Shown here in pieces: positions 7,963 to 18,300 of a DNA stretch of 37,323 bases. Location of the stretch: NCBI GenBank assembly GCA_028287065.1, contig JAQBQJ010000193.1:1-37323 (forward strand). The letters are read 5' to 3'. Made by a program: the position numbers and the translations under genes. Source of the DNA: Labilithrix sp. (GTDB taxonomy: Bacteria > Myxococcota_A > Polyangia > Polyangiales > Polyangiaceae). The notes under the pieces are model-generated. The model saw only the letters and a program-made list of their open reading frames with translations, was not told the DNA's origin and did not search any database. Position 1 is the stretch's first letter. Each line of letters starts with the position of its first letter.

Positions 7963-8209
7963 GGGTGCTGGTTCCTGCGCGGAGACTGCGAGCCGACCCG
8001 TCCGAGTGCCGGGACGTCCGGGCCGAGAGGGTAGCAACGGCCATGCCCTACACAAGGCCGGGCACCACCCGTGGAAAACCCGGGAATTCGGGCGCAGGGC
8101 CGGGCGGGCGTGGACAGCCGTTCACGCCTGTTGTGGACGTCACGTCGCGGGTGCGACCGTGTTACCCTCGTCTTCTGTAGGCGGCCGACTGCCCGAAGGG
8201 CACGCACGA

Positions 8210-10498
8210 ATGGACGTCAGATGTGAGCGCTGCAGCACCGAGTACGAGTTCGACGACGCGCTAGTCAGCGGTCGCGGCACGACGGTGAAGTGCACGAATT
8301 GCGGGCACAAGTTCAAGATTCGCCCTCGCTCGGGCGACTTCAGCGAGGACTTCTGGAACGTCCAGACCGGTGACGGGCGGACGCTCGTCTTCACGTCGCT
8401 GCGCGAGCTCCAGCGCGCGATCCAGACGAACCTCGTCGATCGCAACGACCTCCTCTCACGAGGCGGCCTGCAGCAGAAGGCGATCGGCCAGATCCCCGAG
8501 CTCGCGCCGTTCTTCGACCAGCGCGACCAACGGAAGAGCCTTCCCGTCCCGCCCGCGCCCGTCGCGGTCTCTCCGGCGTCCGCGGGTCAGGTCCGCTCGT
8601 CGCGACCGCCGCCTCCGCCGGGTGCGTGGGCCCCGCCGCTCGCGCCGCCGCGCCAGCGGATGAGCACGCGTCCGGATTTCCCGCCGCCGCCGGACAGCCT
8701 CGATCACCCGCCGGTCAGCGTTTCGATGGTCGCGTCGATGAAGCGAACGCTCATCGGCACCGGGACCGAAGGCGACGTGTTCGGCGCGCCCGCGCCGCAA
8801 CCGCAGCCGGCGCAGGCCCGCGTGGCGACGGAGCCGCCGCCGCCGCGCGTGCAGCACGTCGAGAACGACACCGTCGAGCCCGACACGCAACCCTTCACGC
8901 GCGAGCGCGCGCACGAGGCGCCGCCCGCGGTCGCCGCGAAACCGCTCAGCCGCACGCAGCCGATCGAGCCCGTCCGTGTGCCGATGCACTCGCCGGCTCC
9001 GCCTCCGTTCGAGGCGTCGTCGCCTCTTCCTCCGCCCACGCCTCCCGTGCTGCGGAGCATGAACCTCGACGACGAGCAGACCGACGATGCCGGCGGCTAC
9101 GACTCCGACGGCATCCGCGCGCGTTCGCCGTCGATCGGCGATGATCGCGCCGACGGCCCGATCTCCATGGGACGCCGTCGATCGGTCGGCGGCTTCATCG
9201 TCGCGGCGGTCGTCGTCGCAGGCGTCGCGTTGATCGGCGCGGTCTGGGCGAAGGACCACCTCGGGGGCGTGCTCGGCGCGCGGCCGGCGCCCGTCGCCAC
9301 GTCCGATCAACGCGCAGCCGGCCTGCTCGCGACCGGTGATAAAGCTCTCGCCGACGGCAACCTCGAGGCTGCGAAGGAGAGCTTCGACAAGGCGAGCGCG
9401 CTCGCGGAGAAGGATCCGCACGTGCTCCTCGACGTCGCGCGGCTCGCGTCGATGCGCGCCGACGTTCCCTGGTTGAGGTCGCGCCTCCTCGCGCCCGACG
9501 CCGCCGACGACGTGCGCGTGACGAAGGACGCGCTCGCAGAGCTCTCGGCCGCTGCGCGAAAAGCGGCCGACGACGCGCTCGCCGTGGCGCCCGACGACCC
9601 GGCCGCGCTCCGCACCAAGATCGATGCGCTCCGCATCGCCGGCGATCGCGACGGCGCGCGTGCGCTCGTCGGCAAGGTCGCGTCTTCGGCGTCGCAGCCG
9701 GAGACCGCGTACGTCCTCGCGGCGCTCGACCTCGCCGAGAACGAGCCGCTCTGGTCGACGGTCATCGAACGCCTGCGCGTGGCGGCGAGCGCGGAGTCGG
9801 GACCCGGCCGTGCGCGCGCGGCGCTCGCGTATGCGCTTGCACGCTCGGGTGACGTCGCCGCCGCCAAGTCCGAGGTCGAGCGTCTCTCCGCGATGACGCG
9901 CCCGCATCCGCTGCTTCCGCTGCTGCGCTCGTTCGCCGATCGCGCGAAGCCGATCGCGAAGGTCGACGTCGGTGGTCTGGATGCAGGTGCGCCGGGCGCG
10001 CTCGCCGCGGCGCCCGACGCAGGTCGGCCCGGTCGCGAGCGCGCAGGCGGAGGTGGGGGTGGTGAGCCTGCCGATCGCGGTCGACTCTCCGGCGACGGTC
10101 GTCAGCTCGTCGCGCAAGGCGAGGCGGCGCGTGCAAAAGGCGACTACGACCGCGCGCAGACGCTCTTCGCCGCAGCGCTCGACAAGAATCCGAACGACGC
10201 CGAGGCGCTCGCCGGGCTCGCCGCGATCGCGCATGCGCGCCGCGACCTGAACGGCGCACGTGCGTCCTACAAGCGTGTACTCTCGATCAACCCCAGCTAC
10301 GTGCCCGCGCTCGTCGGGGTCGGCGACGTCGACTGGGAGTCAGGCGATCGAGCGAGCGCGATGAAGACCTACAAGGAGATCGTGGACCGATTCCCCGAGG
10401 GCACGTACCCACCGCGCGTGAGGCAGCGCGTCGAAGCGGGATCGGCGCCCGCACCTGCGCCTGCTCCGGCACCCACGGAAACCGGAGGTGGCGGATGA
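8210..10498 (+). CDS. Zinc-ribbon / TPR membrane protein
   Basis: A 762-residue protein. Residues 1-40 are an MJ0042-type zinc ribbon with paired CxxC motifs (C5/C8 and C28/C31). Residues about 48-110 form a small domain like the GYF_2-type module often following such ribbons (FWNVQTGDGRTLVF, ending PELAPFF). A long Pro-rich acidic linker (about 115-320) leads to one membrane helix at about 327-347. The C-terminal region carries TPR-like repeats, clearest at about 640-735 (YDRAQTLFAAALDKNPNDAEAL and the next two units). Ribbon and linker should be cytoplasmic and the TPR part periplasmic. The ATG at 8210 precedes the ribbon directly; longer frames upstream are non-coding in character. Its stop overlaps the sppA start (ATGA). 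Myxobacterial proteins with this build are often linked to motility or envelope complexes; the specific role here is unknown. Confidence 0.88.
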   Translation: MDVRCERCSTEYEFDDALVSGRGTTVKCTNCGHKFKIRPRSGDFSEDFWNVQTGDGRTLVFTSLRELQRAIQTNLVDRNDLLSRGGLQQKAIGQIPELAPFFDQRDQRKSLPVPPAPVAVSPASAGQVRSSRPPPPPGAWAPPLAPPRQRMSTRPDFPPPPDSLDHPPVSVSMVASMKRTLIGTGTEGDVFGAPAPQPQPAQARVATEPPPPRVQHVENDTVEPDTQPFTRERAHEAPPAVAAKPLSRTQPIEPVRVPMHSPAPPPFEASSPLPPPTPPVLRSMNLDDEQTDDAGGYDSDGIRARSPSIGDDRADGPISMGRRRSVGGFIVAAVVVAGVALIGAVWAKDHLGGVLGARPAPVATSDQRAAGLLATGDKALADGNLEAAKESFDKASALAEKDPHVLLDVARLASMRADVPWLRSRLLAPDAADDVRVTKDALAELSAAARKAADDALAVAPDDPAALRTKIDALRIAGDRDGARALVGKVASSASQPETAYVLAALDLAENEPLWSTVIERLRVAASAESGPGRARAALAYALARSGDVAAAKSEVERLSAMTRPHPLLPLLRSFADRAKPIAKVDVGGLDAGAPGALAAAPDAGRPGRERAGGGGGGEPADRGRLSGDGRQLVAQGEAARAKGDYDRAQTLFAAALDKNPNDAEALAGLAAIAHARRDLNGARASYKRVLSINPSYVPALVGVGDVDWESGDRASAMKTYKEIVDRFPEGTYPPRVRQRVEAGSAPAPAPAPAPTETGGGG

Positions 10499-12354
10499 CG
10501 ACGCGCTCGAAGTCTTCTCGCATGCGCGTGCTCGCGACGCTCGCCGTCTCCGCCGGTCTCTTCGTGAGCGCTGCCGGATGCGAAGGCCGTCCTCGTCCCG
10601 GCGACAAGTCCGGTGACGACACGAAGGCGACCGAGCCTCCGCGCCGGACCGGTCCCGCGGTCGCCGTCCTCGAGCTCGGCTCGGGCGTCCCCGAGCAAGA
10701 GGCGCCGAGCCTCTTCGGCGGCGTCGGACGGAAGAAGAGCTTCGACGAGCTCTTGAACGCGATCGAAGAGGTCCGCACCGACAAGAAGTGGGTCTCTGTC
10801 CTCGTGAAGTTCAGCAGCGCGAGCATCGGCGCGGCGCGCTCCCAGGAGATCGGCGAGCACCTCGAGCGTCTCAAGGAGAAGAAGAAGGTCTACTGCCACG
10901 GCGACGGCTTCACGAACGCGACGATCATGGCGGCGGCGCGCGGCTGCTCCAGCATCTATGTTTCGCCCGCAGGCGAGGTCGAGACCGTCGGCCTCGCGGC
11001 GCAGATCCTCTACATGCGCCGGTTGCTCGCCGACGAGCTGCACCTCTCGATCGACATGCTGCAGGTCGGAAAGTTCAAGGGCGCGGAGGAGCCGCTCACG
11101 CGCGACGGACCGAGCCCCGAGGCCCGCGCTTCGCTCACCGGCGTGCTCGTCGACCTGCGCGCCGCATGGCTCGAGACGATCACGAAAGGCCGCACCAAGC
11201 CCGGCATCGCCGAGGCCGTCGAGGACGGACCGTATTCGCCGCCCAGGGCGAAGGAGCTCGGGCTCGTCGACGAGGTCGGCTACGCCGCGGACGCGCTCTC
11301 GGCCGTGAAGGCCGCGTCGAGCGCCGTCCGCGAAGAGAAGGTGTTCGGCTCCGGCGCCGAGGAGAAGGGCGGCGATCTCGAGGACGTCGTCCGCGTGCTC
11401 GCGGGCGAGGGCACGGAGATGGGACCGATCGCGCTCCTCCGCGCGACGGGCAGCATCGCCATGACCTCCGGCGGCAACGGGCTGCTCGGCGGGCGCGGCG
11501 GCATCATCGAGAAGGACATCGACCGCACGCTCCGCGATCTCGAGAAGGACGACGACGTGAAGGCCGTCGTCGTTCGCATCGACTCGCCCGGCGGCAGCGC
11601 GCTCGCGAGCGATCTCATCTGGCACCACCTCATGCGCGTGCGGAAGAAGAAGCCGCTCGTGTTCAGCGTGGGCGACATGGCCGCGAGCGGTGGCATGTAC
11701 CTCGCGTCGTCGGCCGACTACATCTTCGCGGAGCCAATGAGCATCGTCGGATCGATCGGCGTCGTGGGCGGCAAGATCGGCGGCGGCGAAGCGCTCGAGA
11801 AGATCGGCGTCCACGCCGAGACGTTCCCCGCCAACCCCGGAAAGCCCGGCGCCGGCGCGCGCGCCGCGTACGAGTCGCCGTTCATTCGCTGGGACGACGC
11901 GACGCGCGCCCGCGTGCTCGAGAGCATGACCGGCGTCTACGAGCTCTTCCTCTCGCGCGTCTCCGAGGGACGCAGCACGCGCGGACGCACCATGTCGCGC
12001 GAGAAGGTCGCGGAGAGCGCCGAAGGAAAGATCTTCAGTGGCATCGAAGGAAAGAAGCGCGGCCTGGTCGACGAGATCGGAGGCCTGTCCGCCGCGCTCG
12101 CGAAGGCGCGTGAGCTGGCGAAGCTCCCCGACAACGCCCACGTCGCGACGATCGGCACGAAGCCGACGTTCCTCGATGCGCTCGAGCCGGGCGGCGCCGC
12201 GGAAGGAAGGATGCAGGCCACGCTCGCGCCTTCGCCGATCGCAGTCCTCGAGCGCATCGCGCCCGATCTGGTGCCGTTCGTGGCGAGCCTCGCGCCGCTC
12301 GCCGAGGGCGAGCGCGCCGTGCTGGCTGTGCCGTTCTCGATCACGGTGAGGTAG
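10495..12354 (+). CDS. sppA: Signal peptide peptidase SppA, 67-kDa (tandem S49) type
   Basis: A 619-residue protein, matching the usual length of the long SppA form with two S49 halves. The catalytic dyad is visible: Lys195 in VGKFKGAEEP from the first half, and Ser398 in DMAASGGMYLA from the second half. The two-domain build is confirmed by IVGSIGVVGGKIGGGEALEKIGV in the second half. SppA degrades signal peptides left in the membrane after export. The N-terminus has a hydrophobic segment ending SAAGC (Cys29), which could be a lipobox; most SppA proteins have a plain membrane anchor. ATGA overlap with the preceding gene and a 3-nt gap to the next place it within an operon of envelope proteins. 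Confidence 0.95.
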   Translation: MTTRSKSSRMRVLATLAVSAGLFVSAAGCEGRPRPGDKSGDDTKATEPPRRTGPAVAVLELGSGVPEQEAPSLFGGVGRKKSFDELLNAIEEVRTDKKWVSVLVKFSSASIGAARSQEIGEHLERLKEKKKVYCHGDGFTNATIMAAARGCSSIYVSPAGEVETVGLAAQILYMRRLLADELHLSIDMLQVGKFKGAEEPLTRDGPSPEARASLTGVLVDLRAAWLETITKGRTKPGIAEAVEDGPYSPPRAKELGLVDEVGYAADALSAVKAASSAVREEKVFGSGAEEKGGDLEDVVRVLAGEGTEMGPIALLRATGSIAMTSGGNGLLGGRGGIIEKDIDRTLRDLEKDDDVKAVVVRIDSPGGSALASDLIWHHLMRVRKKKPLVFSVGDMAASGGMYLASSADYIFAEPMSIVGSIGVVGGKIGGGEALEKIGVHAETFPANPGKPGAGARAAYESPFIRWDDATRARVLESMTGVYELFLSRVSEGRSTRGRTMSREKVAESAEGKIFSGIEGKKRGLVDEIGGLSAALAKARELAKLPDNAHVATIGTKPTFLDALEPGGAAEGRMQATLAPSPIAVLERIAPDLVPFVASLAPLAEGERAVLAVPFSITVR

Positions 12355-12357
12355 CGC

Positions 12358-15300
12358 GTGTCTTCGACCAACGGCAGCGGGACGAACGGGGCAGAGGAGG
12401 AGGTCGCGCCGCGTCTCTTCAGCCGCGTGTCTCGATCGCCGTCCGCCGCCAATGCTCCTCCGGCGCGGCGCATCGGACGCGTCGCCGAGGAGGCGCAGCT
12501 CCGGGCGCGTCTCGAGCTGTCGCGCGTGGTCGGCGATCACACCGAGGAGCGCGCCTGCGGGCGGAAGCTCGCCGAGCGCCTCGCCGCTCGCGACGCGGAG
12601 CTCGACGCCGCGATCGATCTCGCGCTGCGCACGCTCGCGGCCGTCGACGATCCCGAGCTCCGTCACGAGCTCGCGGGTTGGCTCGAAGGTCTCGGTGAAC
12701 CGGGCCTCGCGGCGTCCGAGCTCCGCAAGATCCGTCGCGAGGACGACTCCGTGTCCGCGGCGTCGGTCCTCGTGCGCATCGGCGTGCTGCATGCGCGCGC
12801 GGGCGACGCGTTCGGCGCGCAGGAGGCGCTCTCCGAGGCCGCTGCGCTCGACGAGATCGACGCGCTCTCGCTCGAGCTCCTCGGCGCGATCGCGCACCGT
12901 GCGTCCGAGAGCGAAGGAATGGGCGGAGGTTCCGAGGCGCTCACGCCCCGCGCCGGCGCCGAGGCGTACGTCCGTGCGGCGAAGCGACGAGGCTATTCCG
13001 GCAACGCCGAAGGCGAGCTCGAGGACCTGCTGCGCGCGTTCGAGCTCGATCCGTCGAGCCCGCTCGCGACCGCGGCGCTCGTCGCCGCCCATTCCGCGCG
13101 CGATCGCACGTCCGCGTCCGACGAGGTCCTGCGTGCCCACGCCGCCGCGCTCTCGACGCTCGGCGCGAACGATCGCGGAGACGCTGCCGAGGTCCATGCT
13201 CGCCGTCGCACGCTCGCTCTCGAGCGCGGCGATCTCCCGCGCGCGCTCGGCGCGGCGCTCGACGAGGGCCTCGACGCCATCTTCGAAGGCCCGGGCGCGG
13301 ATGCGCTCGACGATCTGCTGGTGCGTGCCGGCGCGTTCGAGACGCTCGCCGTTCGCCTCGAGATCCGCGCCGAGGCCGCGGGCGCCGCGAACGGCCGGCT
13401 CGCCGCGCAGAAGTGGGCCGAGCTCGGCCGGCTGCTTTCCGGTCCGCTCGCGTCGACCGATCGCGCCGTCGAAGCCTACGCACGCAGCGTGGCGGCCGAC
13501 GCGACGAGCACCGACTCGGTCCATGCGCTTCGTGCGCTCGCGCTAAAAGGCGCGACGTCGGCGTGGGTCGGCGAAGGGCTCGTGCGCGCAGCGATGGGCG
13601 AGGCCGCTCATGGTGCCTCGCCCGAGCGGGCGGCACGTGTCGCCGGCGCGCGCGCGCTCGCACAGCTCGCCGACGAAACGAACGACGACGCCCTTGCAGG
13701 CTGGGCGAACACGATCGTCGCCGACCTCGACCCCGACGACGAGCGAGCGCGCAGCGCCCTCGCGCGCTTCGCGGACTCGGCGCGGCGTCGCGACGAGGAG
13801 ATCGAGCTGACCGCGCGCACGCTCGACACGTCGGCCGAGGCCGGCCGCGTCGAAGCGCTCGTCGAGATGACGCGCCTCTTGCGCAACCTGCCGAGCCGCT
13901 CGAAGCAGCTCGCCGCGGTCCTCGCGGAGCTCTCGGCGGCGCGCCCCGACGACGACTCGACGTTCGCGGATGCGCTCCGGATCGCGGAGCGTGTCTCCGA
14001 CTTCGACGCGGTCGCGAAGCTCTGTCGCGATCGACTCGCACGTGGTCCCGCGCCGCCGCGCGTGAAGCTCGCGCTCGTATCCGCGCTCCGCCGTGCGGGC
14101 AAGACGCAAGAGGCGGTCGCGTCCGCTGCGACGCTCTTCGACGCATGCACGCCGTGGGCATACTCCGTCGCATGGATCACGGCAGCGGCCGCCGGCGATC
14201 GCGTCACGCGCGCGCGCGCCTTGTCTGCGCTGGCCCCCACCTGCGGAGCGGCCGTCGTCGCGGTGCTCGCGGCCGTCGCCTCCGAAGAGCTCGTCGCGGC
14301 GGGCGAGACCGCCGATGCACGTCGCGCCGCCGAACAGGCATGCCGCGCCGATGCCGACGATGCCCGCGCCATCCGCGCGCTCGCGACCGTCGTGCCCGAG
14401 ACGGAAGGCCGGGTCGCGACGACGGCGCTCGAGCGTGCCGCCGAGGTCGGAGGCTCGACCGCGGAGCTCGCTCTCCGGCTCTCGCGCGCGTTCGAGAACA
14501 TCGGAGAGCCCGCGTCCGCGGTGGCGTGGGCACGTCGTGCCGTCGCACTTCGTCCGGGCGACGCAAAGGCCGTGCAGGCGCTCATCGATTGCGCGAGCCG
14601 CGCCGGAGACGCCGTGGCGCTCGCCGACGCGATCGCTTGGCTCTTGCCGCAGCCCGTTCCTTCGCGCGTGACCGCCGAGCGGATCGCACCCGCGTTGCGA
14701 ACGCTCGGGACACGCGATGCGCCGCGCGCCGCGACGCTCGCGCGCCGCGCGCTCGACGTGCTCGGCCCCCGTCATGCCGGTCTCCGTGCGGCGATCGAGG
14801 AGGTGGCGGACGCCGCGAAGGACGGCTCGCTGCGGGCGCGCGTCGTCGAGCGGTGGATCGCGGCCGGTGCGCCGGCGGCGGAGCGCGGTCCGCTGTTGCT
14901 CACCGTCGCCGCGCATCATGCGGCGGTCGGCGAGGTCGAGCGCGAGCTCTCGGCGTACGTGCGTGCGGCGAGGGCCGGGGTCGATCTCTCGCCCGCGCGC
15001 GAGCGTATCGAGTCGCTCCACGCCGGGAACCTCTCGCCGGATGCCGAGCTCGCGCTCCTCGAAGCACGCGCCGAGCTCCACCTCGACGAGGGTCGCATCA
15101 ACACCGGCGCGAAGGAGTTCCGCGATCTCGGCGCCGCGCTCTGGGACATGGCCGACGATCGCCCGCGCGCCGTGCAAGCGTGGCTTCGGGCGGCGCAGCT
15201 CGACTCGGCACGAGGCTACGCGACGCTCCGTCGCGATCTCTCGATCTTCGCGGACGTCGGCTATGCCGTCGACTGCCTCGCGGAGCTCGTCGAACGCGAG

Positions 15301-18300
15301 GGCGATCGCGCGCGCGCCGGCATCATCGCGACCGAAGCCGCGCGCGCCGCGACCGAGGCCGGGACGTATTCGCGGGCCATCGCGCTCGCGCGCACCGCGC
15401 TCGAGAAGAATCCGTCGCACGCCGAGGCGCTCGCGATCGCCGAGCGCGCGAGCGAGAAGCTCGGACGTCTCCACGAGATGTCGCCGATGTACGACTACGC
15501 CGCGCGCGGCGCGCTCGGGCGCTTCGGGCGTCGCGCCGCGCATCATCGGGCGGCGCGCTTCTTCGAGGCGCACGCGCCGATGCTCGCGCTGAAGCACGCG
15601 GCGCAGGCCTTCATCGCCGTGCCGTCGGAAGGGACCACCCTCACGCTGCTCGAGCGCACGGCCGATCGCGCGCAGCGCCGCTCCGTCGCTGTCCGCACCG
15701 TCGAGCACGTCGCCGAGCTCGCCCGCAGCCAGACGGTCCGTGCCGCGTGGCTCCTGCGCGCGGCGACGATGACGTCGCGCGATCTCGACGGCGCTCGGCA
15801 GCGCGTCGACCTCCTCTTGAAAGCGGCGGTCCTCGCCCCGAACCCGGTCACGCTCGGGATGCTCTCGGTCGCCGCGCGCGAGCTCGTCTCGCTCGGGCCG
15901 GAGGACACCGAAGCCGTCGCGATGCGCCTCGAGCGCGCATGCGATTCGATCGCGAAGAACCTCGAAGGCCCCGACGGCGCGCGCATCGCGATCACGTTCG
16001 CGGAGATCGCGCTCGATCTGTTCGAGGACTCCGCGTGGGGCTGGCGCGCGATCGAGCAGGCGCTCGATGCGGATGCCGACGTCGACGAGTACGTCCGCCT
16101 CACGAGGTTCGCCGAGAGCCTCGCGCGCGCGCCCGAAGCGACGGAGAGCCTCGCGCGGATCGTGGCTGCGTGCGACAAGCCGTACTCGAACGTCGGCGTC
16201 GCGCTGCTGCGCCTCGTAGGCTCGGTGGCAGCCGCGATGGGCGATGGTCCGCGCAGCGCGCGCGCGTTCGTGCAGGCGGCGGAGAAGGACCCGGACGACG
16301 ACGAGACGGTCGCGCAGGCCGACGCGGCCGTCACGGCGCATCCCGATCCGGCGTTCGTCGAGCGGCTCTCGAAGAAGGTCGGCGTGTTCCGCAGGAGCGA
16401 GGCGCTCCGCGCGATCGCGGCGAAGAAGAGCGAGCACGGCGATCACGCCGCCGCGGTGAGCTCGCTCGAGCGGGCGCTCGACATCGCGCCGAACGACGCG
16501 AAAGGCGAGATCGCGCGCGAGCTCCAGGACGTGCTGCACCGCGCGGGTCGCGGCGAAGAGGCCGTTTTGCGCGAGCTGTCGTCGCCCGGCGTCTCGTCGC
16601 CGGACCGCGCCGAGCACTGGCAAGCGCTCGCGAAGATCCGCCAGGAGCGCGGCGACATCGAAGGCGCGACCGATGCGCTGCTCCAGGCAGCGACCGAGGC
16701 GCCGTCCGCCGCGCGATGGGCCGCCGTCGAGCGCGCCGCCGAAGCATCGGGCCGCGAGCACATCCGCGTGCAGGCACTCCAGAACCTCGCGACGCACGTC
16801 GACGAGGGCGCGCGTCTCGCCGTCCAGAAGCGCCTCGCGCGCGCGGAAGGTGCGCGTGGCTCGCTCGCGGCCGCCGAAGAGGCGTGGCGTAAGGTCCTCG
16901 CGAGCGATCCGGCGGACAACGAGGCCGACGTCGCGATCGAGGCTCTACTCGTCGCGCGGGCGACCTACGACGAGCTCGCGGAGCATCTCGCGCGCCGCGC
17001 CGAACGCCTGAAGGCCGCCGGCACCGAGAACGAGACGCTCCGCGCGATCCGTCTTCGCCGCGCCGCGATCCTCGAACAGCGTCTCGGTCGCCTCGAGGAG
17101 GCCGCCGCCGAGCTCGAGCAGCTCCTCCGCGAGACGCCGCATCACACGAGCGCCCTCCGCTGGCTCGCCGATCTGCTCGAGCGCGCGCACCAACCGCAGC
17201 GTGCACTGCCGATCCTCGCCGAGCTCGCCGAGGGCACGACCGATCCCGTGGAGCAGGAGGCGATCGGCGCACGGCGCGTCCGCGCGCTGCTCGCGATCAA
17301 GGACGTCGACGGCGCATGCCGTGTCCTCGAGTCCCTGCAGAACGATCGCAAGGCGGCGTCCGCGGCGCTGCTCGAAGCGCGCGTCGAGATCGCGCGCGCC
17401 ACGCAGGATCCCGTCGCGCTCGGCGCTGCGCTCGAGGATCTCGCGCGCATCTCGCCCGAGGACGCTCGCGTTCGGAGCGAGATGCTCGTCGAGGCCGCGC
17501 AGGCTGCGGCCCGCGCCGGCGACACCGATGCATCGCTCGCTCGCGCGAAGGACGCCGCTCGTCTCGCGCCCGACGTCGCCGCGACGCAGCTCTTCGCGCG
17601 CGGGCTCGAATACCGCCTCCGGGGCGCGGGGTCGCCGGACGACGCGAAGGCCACGATCGCCGCGCTCGCGCATCTCGCCGGCGACAAGACGCTCGAGCCG
17701 GAGGACGTCGCGCTCCGCGCGTTCCTCTTCGCCGAAGCGGAGGACGTCCTCACGCCGGGCGCCGGCGAACGTACGCTGCGCGACTGTCTCACCGCGGTCG
17801 GACCACAGGCGCTCGTCACGCTCGGTCTCGCCGAGCGCGCGATGGCCGCCGGTCGTCCTTCGGAGGCCGTTCGGTTCTTCGGCGAGGCCGTTTACGGCAA
17901 CCTCCTCGGTCTGCGTCGCCCGGGTCATGTCGCGCTCGCCGCGGCGCTCGCGGCCGAGCGGGCAGGGGACGGCGACGCCGCGCTGCGCTTCATCGAGCAG
18001 GCCGCGAAGGATCCCGAGACGCGTGACGGCGCGCTACGACGGCTCGCGGAGCTTCCGCTCGCCGGTATCGACATGGCGCGCGCGCGGATCGTGCTCCGCC
18101 GTCTCGCGGACACGCTCGAGCCCGGCGAGCGCGCCGAGGTGCTCGCGCAGATCGCGCGCTTCCTCTTCGACTCGACGGTCGCGGCAGAGCGTCTCGAGGC
18201 CGATCGCACGCTGCGCGAGGCGATCGAGGCCGCGCCTGCGGAGCTCGCCCAGCGCCTCCGCGAGCAGCTCGGCGGGTTCCGTTCGCGACCGCCGCCCGTG

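Noticed and set aside
10369..13524. A 1051-codon open frame on the minus strand over sppA and the giant TPR gene
   Set aside because: Arg/Leu/Glu-rich translation with no domain, fully antisense to two well-supported genes. Long shadow frames are expected at this GC content.
13543..16797. A 1084-codon minus-strand frame inside the giant TPR gene
   Set aside because: Same reasons: antisense shadow with biased composition.
13413..16892. A 1159-codon plus-strand frame inside the giant TPR gene
   Set aside because: Extremely Arg-rich, no motif, and overlaps convincing TPR repeats in another frame.
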